Shown piece after piece: positions 21,756 to 29,122 of a stretch of 34,803 nucleotides of DNA. This stretch comes from Chloroflexota bacterium. Lineage in GTDB: Bacteria > Chloroflexota > Dehalococcoidia > DSGV01. The stretch's first letter is position 1; every line of letters starts with the position of its first letter. The notes under the pieces are model-generated. The model was given only the letters and a program-made list of their open reading frames with translations. It was not told the DNA's origin and made no database searches. The stretch is taken from NCBI GenBank assembly GCA_021787985.1, contig JAJYLG010000029.1:1-34803 (forward strand), in the 5' to 3' direction. The position numbers were made by a program, and so were the translations under genes.

Positions 21756-24311
21756 TCAGTAGGCGAGCGCGTCGATGTCGCGGCCGTCGCGTTGGAGCTG
21801 GACGACGCCATGCCGTCCTCCCTCGGAGGGGGCGGATGGCGACGCCCGCCAGGAGCCGGCGCAGGCCGCGTTTCCGGCCCCCGCGAAATAGACGCGGCAG
21901 GCAGCGCCCAGGGGCAAGCTCTGCACCGCGAACGCGAACGTGCGACCCCCGGCCAGAAGCGACAACCCGCCGAGCGCGGCGGGCGCCGGGCCGGCGCTCG
22001 TCACCTCCACGAAGGGGGTCTGCTGGTCTCCCGGGCCGCCGTAGTACACGGCCGTGATCACGACGAGCGGGGCGGACAGCGCGCGGGCCACCGCCATGCG
22101 CGTGGAGAGGTCGCCGGCCTGGGCGCGCAGGCCGATGGTGTAGGACAGCACGACCGGTGGGGACAGGGACGATGGCCCACCGAGGGCCGCCGAGAGGCCA
22201 GACCAGGCGGCGACGCTGCCGTCCCACAGCGCTTGCAGGAAGGGGCTGCACGGCGTGTCCGGCGGCTGGTCCTGTGGCACGCACCGGGGTCGGCGCGGGC
22301 GAACGGCGGCGTTGCCGGCAAGCAGATCCACCTCGGTTGGCAAGCCCGGGACGACGACCGACAACGGCGGATCCGTGATGGCGGGGAGGCTGCCCACGGT
22401 GAAGTCGAGCAGGGCATTGGCGGCGCAGGCGCCGCTGGTGACGAACACCAGGGCACGGTAGGAGCCCTTGAAGGAGCCGGAGTCACCGCAGCGGACGCCG
22501 CCGGCCGACGCGACGATCGCCGTACGGTCGGGAGCGGGCACACCATACAGGCTCACGAGGCCGGCCAGATCGGCGGCGTTGCCGGTCACCAGATCGAGCT
22601 GACGGGCGGCGGGCGACCATGCGCCTCCCGTTTGGATGCCGGTGCTCCCGAGCTGGAAGTGCACGGAGGCGCCCGGGGTGCCGCATCCGGGCGTCGTGGC
22701 GGCCGCGTCAACGCTCGCCAGGTACACCGGCGCTCCGTACAGGGTGAAGGTGGCGCCCGCGCCGCACGGCTTGCCGTCGATGTAGGCGTACACCGGGGAG
22801 CCCGGCTGGACCGGCGCGTCGCTCACGACGCGGCCGTAGAAGGTGGCGGGGACGCGGCGCAGCGCGGCGGCGACGTTCAGGATGCCGGCGCCGGCCCAGC
22901 CGGGCTCCGGGTTGGCGTCGGCGGGCGAGGCGCCGGCGCGAAGCAGGACGCGCACCTGTTCGGGGAAGAGCATGGAGTTCTGCGACTTGAGCAGCGCGGC
23001 AGCCGCGCTGACGAGCGGCGCGGCGAACGACGTGCCGTCGGCCGCCTGGTACCGGCGGCCGCCGTTGAGCGAGCCGGGGATGGTGGAGACGATCTGCACG
23101 CCCGGCGCGGCGAGGGCGACCTGCGGCCCGAGGTCGGCAAAGCACGCAGCCGAGCGCGGCGCGTCCGGTCCGCCGCTGGCGGTGACGGCGATCACCTCCG
23201 GGTACGCGGCCGGGTAGTCGACCGGCCGGCGCCCGCGCGGCGTGCCCGGAGCGATGCAGTCGCCGTTGCCGGCGGCGGCCACCAGCGTCACGCCGTACTG
23301 GTCGTGAGCAACGCGGATAGCGTCGTGCTCGACGTCGGACGGGAGCGGGTCGCCGAAGCTCATGTTGATGACGGCCGCGCCTGCCTGGGCGGCGTAGAGT
23401 ATGGCCTGCGCCTCGAAGTAAACCGTCGTGAACTGGCCGAGGCAGTCGAAGACCTTCACCGGCATGACGCGCGCGTTCCAGTCCAGGCCCGCCACACCGA
23501 TGCCGTTGTTCGGCACGGCGCCGATGACCCCGGCGACGAAGACGCCGTGGCCGTGCCAGGGCTCATCCGGGGCGCGGTCGTCGGAGGTGATGTTGTCGTT
23601 GGGGATCGGAGTCGTGTAGTCGCAGCGGTTGTAGATGCCGGGGTAGAAGGCGGCGAAGTTGCAGCCGTGGACGTCGTCGGGGCATCCGAAGGCGCCGGGC
23701 TTCGGATTCGTCCAGTAGCGCGTGGCCAGGTCGGGATGGGTGAGGTCCGCACCGTCATCGAGCACGGCGACGACGACATCCGGCGAGCCTTGCTGCAGGT
23801 CCCAGGCGGCCGGTGCGCCGATCAGGTTGTAGTACCAGGCTTGACCGGGCGGCTGGGCATAGAGCGGGTCGTCGGGCACGCGCCAGGGGCGGACGGCCCG
23901 GCGCAAGAGGTTCGGCGACGCGCTGCGAACGCCGGGCAGCGTGCGTGCGGCCGCGAGCGCCTGCTCGACTGGCGTGGTGCCGACGTCGGCCAGCACCAGC
24001 GTCATGCCGGGTGCGTGGGCGATATCCAATGTGCGGAGGCCGATGCTCGCCAGCGCTACGCGGGCCGCCGCGGACGTGGTCGCGTCGGCGAATGCGACGA
24101 CGATCTGGCCCGGTACGGCTGCCCGCGCGGCGGGGACCGTGGGCGCGGGAGTCGCGTCGGATTCCGTCGTGCCGCCGGAGAGGACTTCGAGCGCGCGGCG
24201 ATAGACCGCCGATGGGTCGAGGGGGCGCACGACCCGCTTCGCCGCGCCGGCACCAGGCAGGGCGGTGAGCAGCCAGGCCGCGATGAGGACGGCGTACCAG
24301 GCGCGTCGCAC
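21756..24311 (-). CDS. Secreted subtilisin-like serine protease (S8 family)
   Basis: This 851-residue exported protease has a signal peptide (residues 1 to about 23, ending AGAA), a pro-region of about 110 residues, and an S8 catalytic domain with Asp185 (VAVLDDG), His255, Asn349 (AAAGNG) and Ser428 (DGTSFAAP). The stretch around His255 is GHGVFVAG instead of the usual GHGTHVAG. A C-terminal region of about 400 residues (from GAGILNVAAAL on) contains Cys pairs and jelly-roll-like strands that probably bind substrate or the cell surface. It is extracellular. It is transcribed towards the HTH gene. Confidence 0.92.
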   Translation of the reverse strand: MRRAWYAVLIAAWLLTALPGAGAAKRVVRPLDPSAVYRRALEVLSGGTTESDATPAPTVPAARAAVPGQIVVAFADATTSAAARVALASIGLRTLDIAHAPGMTLVLADVGTTPVEQALAAARTLPGVRSASPNLLRRAVRPWRVPDDPLYAQPPGQAWYYNLIGAPAAWDLQQGSPDVVVAVLDDGADLTHPDLATRYWTNPKPGAFGCPDDVHGCNFAAFYPGIYNRCDYTTPIPNDNITSDDRAPDEPWHGHGVFVAGVIGAVPNNGIGVAGLDWNARVMPVKVFDCLGQFTTVYFEAQAILYAAQAGAAVINMSFGDPLPSDVEHDAIRVAHDQYGVTLVAAAGNGDCIAPGTPRGRRPVDYPAAYPEVIAVTASGGPDAPRSAACFADLGPQVALAAPGVQIVSTIPGSLNGGRRYQAADGTSFAAPLVSAAAALLKSQNSMLFPEQVRVLLRAGASPADANPEPGWAGAGILNVAAALRRVPATFYGRVVSDAPVQPGSPVYAYIDGKPCGAGATFTLYGAPVYLASVDAAATTPGCGTPGASVHFQLGSTGIQTGGAWSPAARQLDLVTGNAADLAGLVSLYGVPAPDRTAIVASAGGVRCGDSGSFKGSYRALVFVTSGACAANALLDFTVGSLPAITDPPLSVVVPGLPTEVDLLAGNAAVRPRRPRCVPQDQPPDTPCSPFLQALWDGSVAAWSGLSAALGGPSSLSPPVVLSYTIGLRAQAGDLSTRMAVARALSAPLVVITAVYYGGPGDQQTPFVEVTSAGPAPAALGGLSLLAGGRTFAFAVQSLPLGAACRVYFAGAGNAACAGSWRASPSAPSEGGRHGVVQLQRDGRDIDALAY

Positions 24312-24412
24312 GTTCGGGTCTTAGTCTAGCGTCTTCGGACCCGAGCCGCCTGGGCGCGCTCGGCTCGGACAAGCCGGGAGCTCGCACGTGCACGGCTGAA
24401 AGGTGAGAGGGA

Positions 24413-24490
24413 TGGCGCGCTCGGCGGGACTTGAACCCACGACCTCGGCCTCCGCAGGGCCGCGCTCTATCCAAACTGAGCTACGAGCGC
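24413..24490 (-). tRNA. tRNA-Arg(GCG), CCA encoded
   Basis: On the minus strand the acceptor GCGCTCG pairs with CGAGCGC. The anticodon stem CGGCC/GGCCG encloses CTGCGGA, giving GCG. The T-loop is TTCAAGT, with CCA encoded. G34 would read CGC and CGT codons. Most bacteria use tRNA-Arg(ACG), whose A34 becomes inosine, so the direct G34 form is unusual. Confidence 0.92.
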
Positions 24491-24507
24491 GCGTAGATGT
24501 CAGGAGA

Positions 24508-24594
24508 TGGTGCCGAAGGGGAGATTTGAACTCCCACGCCCGCAAGGGGCACTACACCCTGAATGTAGCGCGTCTGCCATTCCGCCACTTCGGC
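24508..24594 (-). tRNA. tRNA-Leu(CAG), CCA encoded
   Basis: On the minus strand the acceptor GCCGAAG pairs with CTTCGGC. The anticodon stem CTACA/TGTAG encloses TTCAGGG (anticodon CAG). A long variable arm (TGCCCCTTGCGGGCG) marks a class II tRNA. The T-arm is GGGAG-TTCAAAT-CTCCC, with CCA encoded. Confidence 0.95.
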
Positions 24595-24605
24595 ACGCGG
24601 TCTGA

Positions 24606-24682
24606 TGGTGGGCGATACTGGACTCGAACCAGTGACCTCTTCCGTGTGAAGGAAGCGCTCTAACCAACTGAGCTAACCGCCC
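24606..24682 (-). tRNA. tRNA-Val(CAC), CCA encoded
   Basis: On the minus strand the acceptor GGGCGGT pairs with ATCGCCC (one G-T wobble). The anticodon stem CTTCC/GGAAG encloses TTCACAC, giving CAC. The T-arm ACTGG-TTCGAGT-CCAGT is complete, with CCA encoded. With tRNA-Val(TAC) at 21.3 kb it covers valine wobble in part. Confidence 0.95.
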
Positions 24683-24890
24683 GCGGTCACCAGTATAGAA
24701 ACGGCCCGTGGCGCCTTCAAGGTCGGGTCCTGTCCGCTGGTCTCGGCGCCGGCCGCCTCGGCTGGGCATCTCCGCGTCCTGTTCATTGTACCGTTGAGAG
24801 GGCCGATCGTGGCGGCACCGGGGGCGGGCCGGCATCCTGTGCGCGGGACCGCGGTGGTCCGGTCCCGACCGAAGTCGTGGAGGAAGCTCG

Positions 24891-25310
24891 ATGGAGAGTC
24901 TTGCCGAGCTGCAGGAGCGGATGTCTCCGTTTGCGCGACTGCTCGGGATCCGGTTCGTCAGCGTCGGGCCGGACGGGGTGGTCGCGGAGATGGAGGTCCG
25001 GGAGGACCTCTCGACGGTTCCCGGGATCGGGCACGGGGGCGCGTTGATGGCGTTCGCGGACACCGTCGGCGCCTCGGCCACGTTCATCAACCTGCCGCCC
25101 GGCGCGTCGACCACGACCCTCGAATCGAAGACGAACTTCTTCGCGCCCGCCGGCGTCGGCACCACGGTGCGAGGCGAGTGCCTGCCGCTGCACCGTGGTC
25201 GCCGCACGATGGTGTGGCAGACGCGCGTCGTGGGCCCCGATGGCCGCCTGCTGGCCCTGGTGACGCAGACTCAGATGGTGCTGGAGGCCTCGCTGGGAGC
25301 ACGGAAGTAG
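24891..25310 (+). CDS. PaaI-family hotdog-fold thioesterase
   Basis: This 139-residue protein has the hotdog fold with the PaaI-type core: LLGIRFVSVGPDGVVAEMEVREDLSTVPGIGHGGALMAFADTVGASATFINLPPG, where HGGALMAFADT is the active-site helix, followed by TLESKTNFFAPAGVGTTVRGECLPLHRGRRTMVWQTRVVGPDGRLLALVTQTQMVL. It should hydrolyse acyl-CoA thioesters, perhaps aromatic ones. GGAGGAAG precedes the ATG at good spacing. It is a single plus-strand gene among tRNAs. Confidence 0.92.
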   Translation: MESLAELQERMSPFARLLGIRFVSVGPDGVVAEMEVREDLSTVPGIGHGGALMAFADTVGASATFINLPPGASTTTLESKTNFFAPAGVGTTVRGECLPLHRGRRTMVWQTRVVGPDGRLLALVTQTQMVLEASLGARK

Positions 25311-25412
25311 GCCGACACCTGCCCGGCAGTCGAGCCGGCAAACGCCGCACTCGGCCTCTCCCAGCGCAGGGCCGCGAACCGCTCCCGCTGGCGGGCACGC
25401 ATGAAGGCAACC

Positions 25413-25487
25413 TGGTAGCAGCGGGTGGATTCGAACCACCGACCCGACGATTATGAGCCGTCTGCTCTGCCCCTGAGCTACGCTGCC
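25413..25487 (-). tRNA. tRNA-Met(CAT), CCA encoded
   Basis: On the minus strand the acceptor GGCAGCG pairs with CGCTGCT (G1-U72 pair). The anticodon loop CTCATAA gives CAT, and the T-arm GGTGG-TTCGAAT-CCACC is intact, with CCA encoded. The anticodon stem lacks the three G-C pairs of initiator tRNA, so it is an elongator, or possibly the lysidine-modified tRNA-Ile. Confidence 0.9.
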
Positions 25488-25556
25488 ATCCGCCTCGATC
25501 TTCGGCGACCCCGGCCGCGGGCGTCAACCTGCCCGCTCTTTGCGTGAGGCGGGACA

Positions 25557-27437
25557 ATGGGGGTGATGGAACGGACGCAGCCCCTCCGCGAGCGGTTTGC
25601 CGAACAGCTCCGCGCGTTGCCGGCGCGTCCCGGCGTCTACGTCTTCCGCGACGACCAAGGCGACGTGATCTACGTCGGCAAGGCCGCGAGCCTGCGCAAC
25701 CGTGTGCGCAACTACTTCGGCTCGCCCAGGTCGCTGGAGCCCAAGACCCGGCGGCTGCTGGAGCGCGTCGGCAGCCTGGACTGGATCCTGACCGGGTCAG
25801 AGTCCGAGGCGCTGATGCTGGAGGCGACGCTGGTCAAGCGCCACCAGCCGCTCTTCAACGTCCGGCTGCGGGACGACAAGCACTACCCGTACCTGAAGAT
25901 CGATGTGAACGCGCCCTGGCCGCGCGTCACGATCACCCGGCGCATCGAGGACGACGGTGCGCGCTACTTCGGTCCCTATGCCAGCGCGCACTCCGTACGG
26001 ACGGCGCTCGACCTGGTGAAGCGGCTCTTCCCCTGGCGGTCGTGCACCAAGGAGATCACCGGCCACGACCCCCGGCCGTGCCTCGACTACTACATCCACC
26101 GTTGTATCGCGCCGTGCTCCGGCTACTGCACCGAGGAGGAGTACCGCGAGGTCATCCGCCAGGTGGTCCTCTTCTTGGAAGGGCACACCGAGGAGGTGAT
26201 GCGGATCCTCGAGGGGCGGATGCGGGTCGCCGCGGAGACCTACGACTACGAGCGGGCGGCGCTGTTCCGCGACCAGATCCACGCACTACAGCACGTGGCA
26301 GAGCGGCAGCAGTTCGCCACCACCCGCCCGGCTGAGATGGACGTCTTCGGCATGGCACGCGCCGACGACGAGGCGTGCGTTCACGTTTTCTTCGTGCGCG
26401 GCACGAATGTGATCGGCCGCGACTCGTTCATCCTGCAGGGCACGCGTGATGAGACGGACGCGGCCGTGCTGAGCGGATTCCTGCGGCAGCTCTACGGCGG
26501 CGGGGCGATGGTGCCGGCCGAGGTTCTGCTGCCAGCGTCGACCGACGACGCGTCTGCCATTCGTGCCTGGATGGTGGAGCGGCGTCACGGAGCGGTGAGG
26601 CTGTGGGTGCCGCAGCGCGGCGACGGCCTGCGGCTCGTCAAGCTGGCGAACGAGAACGCAAAGGAGGCGCTCGAGATCGAGCGGATCCGCTGGCTGGCCG
26701 ACCGCGAGCGCACCGCCGAGGCGCTCGAGCAACTGCGCGACGAGCTGGGCCTGCCGGACATACCGCGACGGATCGAGTGCTACGACATCTCCAACATCCA
26801 GGGGCGGGACTCGGTCGCCTCGATGGTGGTCTTTGTGGACGGCCGCCCGGCGCGCTCCGAGTACCGGCGCTTTCGCATCAAGACGGTCGAAGGCGCGGAC
26901 GATTTCGCCTCGATGGCCGAGGTGCTGCGGCGGCGCTTCCGCCGCTTCCAACAGGCGGCGGAGGCCGGGCCGGACGGCGCGGACGAGGGGCCGCTGGTGG
27001 CCGGATGGGGGGCGCTGCCGGACCTGGTGATCGTCGACGGCGGGAGGGGGCAGCTCAACGCGGCGCTTGACGTGTTGCGCAACCTGGGCCTTGGCCAGGT
27101 GCCCGTGTCCGGGCTGGCCAAGGAGCGGGAGGAGCTGCACGTCGTCGACCTGGACGAACCAGTGGTGTTACCGCGCGCGTCGCAGGCGCTCTACCTGGTG
27201 CAGCGCGTGCGGGACGAGGCGCACCGCTTCGCCATCACCTACCACCGTGCCGTACGACAGAAGCACGGCTTCGAGTCCCAGCTCGACCGCGTGCAGGGGA
27301 TCGGCCCCAAGCGTCGCCGTGCGCTGCTGCGCAAGTTCGGCTCACTGCGGGCGATCCGCGAGGCGTCAGTCGATGAGATTGCCGCGACGGTCGGGATGAC
27401 GCGTTCGCTGGCGGAACGCGTCAAGCAGGCGATATGA
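25557..27437 (+). CDS. uvrC: Excinuclease ABC subunit C
   Basis: This 626-residue UvrC makes the dual incisions in nucleotide excision repair after UvrA/UvrB recognition. The GIY-YIG nuclease domain is at the N-terminus (RPGVYVFRDDQGDVIYVGKAASLRNRVRNYF), followed by the Cys-rich loop (RSCTKEI..RPCLDYYIHRCIAPC), the UVR motif (YERAALFRDQIHAL) that binds UvrB, the RNase H-like second nuclease (ECYDISNIQGRDSVASMVVFVDG.., PDLVIVDGGRGQL) and the helix-hairpin-helix end (VQGIGPKRRRALLRKFGSLRAIREAS). GAGG at 25546-25549 supports ATG 25557. The stop overlaps pcm by 4 nt (ATGA). Confidence 0.96.
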   Translation: MGVMERTQPLRERFAEQLRALPARPGVYVFRDDQGDVIYVGKAASLRNRVRNYFGSPRSLEPKTRRLLERVGSLDWILTGSESEALMLEATLVKRHQPLFNVRLRDDKHYPYLKIDVNAPWPRVTITRRIEDDGARYFGPYASAHSVRTALDLVKRLFPWRSCTKEITGHDPRPCLDYYIHRCIAPCSGYCTEEEYREVIRQVVLFLEGHTEEVMRILEGRMRVAAETYDYERAALFRDQIHALQHVAERQQFATTRPAEMDVFGMARADDEACVHVFFVRGTNVIGRDSFILQGTRDETDAAVLSGFLRQLYGGGAMVPAEVLLPASTDDASAIRAWMVERRHGAVRLWVPQRGDGLRLVKLANENAKEALEIERIRWLADRERTAEALEQLRDELGLPDIPRRIECYDISNIQGRDSVASMVVFVDGRPARSEYRRFRIKTVEGADDFASMAEVLRRRFRRFQQAAEAGPDGADEGPLVAGWGALPDLVIVDGGRGQLNAALDVLRNLGLGQVPVSGLAKEREELHVVDLDEPVVLPRASQALYLVQRVRDEAHRFAITYHRAVRQKHGFESQLDRVQGIGPKRRRALLRKFGSLRAIREASVDEIAATVGMTRSLAERVKQAI

Positions 27438-28078
27438 GCGACGGCATGGCCCGTGCCCGTCAGGCGATGCTCGAGCTGGTGCTGCAGTACGTCAAGGACC
27501 CGCGTGTCATCGAGGTGATGGCCGCCGTGCCGCGCGAGGCGTTCGTCTTGCCGGAGTGGCGCGACCGAGCATACGAGGACAGCCCGCTGCCCATCGGCCA
27601 CGGACAGACGATCTCGCAGCCGCTGATGGTGGCGATGATGCTGGAGGCCGCGGCGCCGGGCGGCGCGGAGCGCGTGCTGGAGGTCGGCGCCGGCAGCGGT
27701 TACACGCTCGCCCTCCTGCGGCGGCTGGCGGGTAGGGTCTATGGCGTGGAGCGGATCCCGGAGCTGGCTGCCCGGGCCGTGGAGAACCTGCGCGCGTGCG
27801 GCATCAGCGACGTGACGGTGGAGACCGCCGGTCCCGCGCTCGGGATGCCACGGCATGCGCCGTATGACCTGATCGTGGTTTCCGCCGCCGCCCCGAACGT
27901 GCCGCAACCGCTTCTCGACCAGCTTGTGCCGGCGGGGCGGCTGGTGATGCCGGTGGGCAGCCGGATGCACCAGGAGCTGGTGCGGGTGAGGCGGAGCGGA
28001 GCCGGCTGGCAGAGCCGGTTCCTGGGTCCTTGCCGGTTCGTGCCGCTCATCGAGCGCGAGCCGCGGCGGAGCGAATGA
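27434..28078 (+). CDS. pcm: Protein-L-isoaspartate O-methyltransferase
   Basis: This 214-residue SAM-dependent enzyme repairs damaged Asp/Asn residues by methylating L-isoaspartate. It has the family's substrate segment (LPIGHGQTISQPLMVAMMLEA), the SAM motif LEVGAGSGYTLALL, GVERIPELAARAVENL, and PYDLIVVSAAAPNVPQPLLDQLVPAGRLVMPVG. Full length for the family. It is translationally coupled to uvrC, an arrangement that links protein and DNA repair in one transcript. Confidence 0.93.
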   Translation: MSDGMARARQAMLELVLQYVKDPRVIEVMAAVPREAFVLPEWRDRAYEDSPLPIGHGQTISQPLMVAMMLEAAAPGGAERVLEVGAGSGYTLALLRRLAGRVYGVERIPELAARAVENLRACGISDVTVETAGPALGMPRHAPYDLIVVSAAAPNVPQPLLDQLVPAGRLVMPVGSRMHQELVRVRRSGAGWQSRFLGPCRFVPLIEREPRRSE

Positions 28079-28130
28079 TCGCGGGAGGCTTCCGTCAGCA
28101 GCGGTTGATGGGTCCGTGCGCCCACCGGCG

Positions 28131-28139
28131 TGGTAGAAT
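28131..28139 (+). promoter_or_regulatory. Extended -10 promoter element of the xer gene
   Basis: TGGTAGAAT fits the extended -10 pattern (TG, one base, TAGAAT) and lies 32 bp upstream of the chosen ATG at 28171. No good -35 lies at 17 bp spacing, which is tolerated with a TG extension. Confidence 0.45.
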
Positions 28140-28170
28140 GCGCCCGATACAAGCCCCCGCTGCCCGGACG

Positions 28171-29115
28171 ATGGCCAAGGAGGCGCTCAGGAAAGGGATG
28201 GAAGACGCGGTCACGGGCTTCCTTCACTTTCTCACTGCGGAACGTGGAGCATCCCCCAACACTGTTGCTGCCTATCGGAACGACATTCGCCAGTTCAGTG
28301 CGTTCTTGCGCGCTCGGAGCTCGGCGGTCAACGGCCGCAAGATGCTCGCGGAAGTCGACCGCTCGGTGATCCAGGACTACCTGGCGGACCTCAAGTTCGA
28401 GCGGTGCTACAAAGAGGCGACCGTCGCCCGCAAGGTGGCGGCCGTGAAGTCGTTCTTTGCCTTCCTGGTCTCGGAGCGTATCGTGGCGCGCGACCCCACC
28501 GAGGAGATGCCGGCGCCGCGCGTGCGCAAGGCGCTGCCGCATTGCATCTCCTCGACCGAGGTGGACCTCCTGCTCGAGCAGCCCCTGCGCCGTGGCACGC
28601 TGGAAGCGCGACGAGACCACGCAATGCTCCAGTTGCTGTGGGCTACCGGGATGCGCGTCTCCGAGCTGGTCGCCCTCGACCTGGACGACCTGCACCTCAG
28701 CGGCGACCGCTCGCGCGTCCGCTGCCGAGGCAAGGGGAACAAGGAGCGCGCGATCCCGTTCGCCGACCCGGCCGTCACCGCCATCCAGCAGTACCTCGAT
28801 GGCGTTCGCGGGCGGCTGTTGCGGCGGATGGACGTGCTTGCGCTCTTCGTGAACCGAAGGGGGGAGCGCCTGACTCGCCAGGGCTTCTGGCTGATCCTGA
28901 AGCGGTACGGGCAGGACGCAGGCATCCAGCCGGAGGTGACCCCGCATACGCTGCGCCACAGCTTCGCCACGTACCTGCTGCGGAAGGGCGCGCCGGTCCG
29001 AAACGTCCAGGAGCTCCTCGGCCACGCCAACATCGCCACCACGCAGGTCTACACCCACCTGACGCTGGACCACCTGCGGGAGGAGTACGCCCGCGCCCAC
29101 CCGCGCGCCCGCTAG
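28171..29115 (+). CDS. Tyrosine recombinase XerC/XerD-like
   Basis: From ATG 28171 this is a full 314-residue Xer-type recombinase, with an N-terminal SAM-like core-binding domain (AVTGFLHFLTAERGASPNTVAAYRNDIRQFSAFL) and a catalytic domain with the canonical residues: Arg in ATGMRVSEL, Lys in GKGNKERAIPF, His-X-X-Arg in HTLRHSFATYLL, His in LLGHANIATTQVYTH, and Tyr in VYTH. The length and the LLGHANI/TTQVYTHL end fit Xer proteins that resolve chromosome dimers rather than phage integrases. It lies in the uvrC-pcm block, has its own promoter candidate, and is not next to a mobile element. Confidence 0.9.
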   Translation: MAKEALRKGMEDAVTGFLHFLTAERGASPNTVAAYRNDIRQFSAFLRARSSAVNGRKMLAEVDRSVIQDYLADLKFERCYKEATVARKVAAVKSFFAFLVSERIVARDPTEEMPAPRVRKALPHCISSTEVDLLLEQPLRRGTLEARRDHAMLQLLWATGMRVSELVALDLDDLHLSGDRSRVRCRGKGNKERAIPFADPAVTAIQQYLDGVRGRLLRRMDVLALFVNRRGERLTRQGFWLILKRYGQDAGIQPEVTPHTLRHSFATYLLRKGAPVRNVQELLGHANIATTQVYTHLTLDHLREEYARAHPRAR

Positions 29116-29122
29116 CTTCCGC

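Noticed and set aside
21699-24329. 876-residue plus-strand frame opposite the subtilase
   Set aside because: It covers the subtilase antisense and has a composition typical of GC-rich shadows.
28171-29115. Reading the tyrosine recombinase as a phage or element integrase
   Set aside because: Length, the LLGHANIATTQVYTHL end and the uvrC-pcm neighbourhood fit a chromosomal Xer protein, and no element surrounds it.
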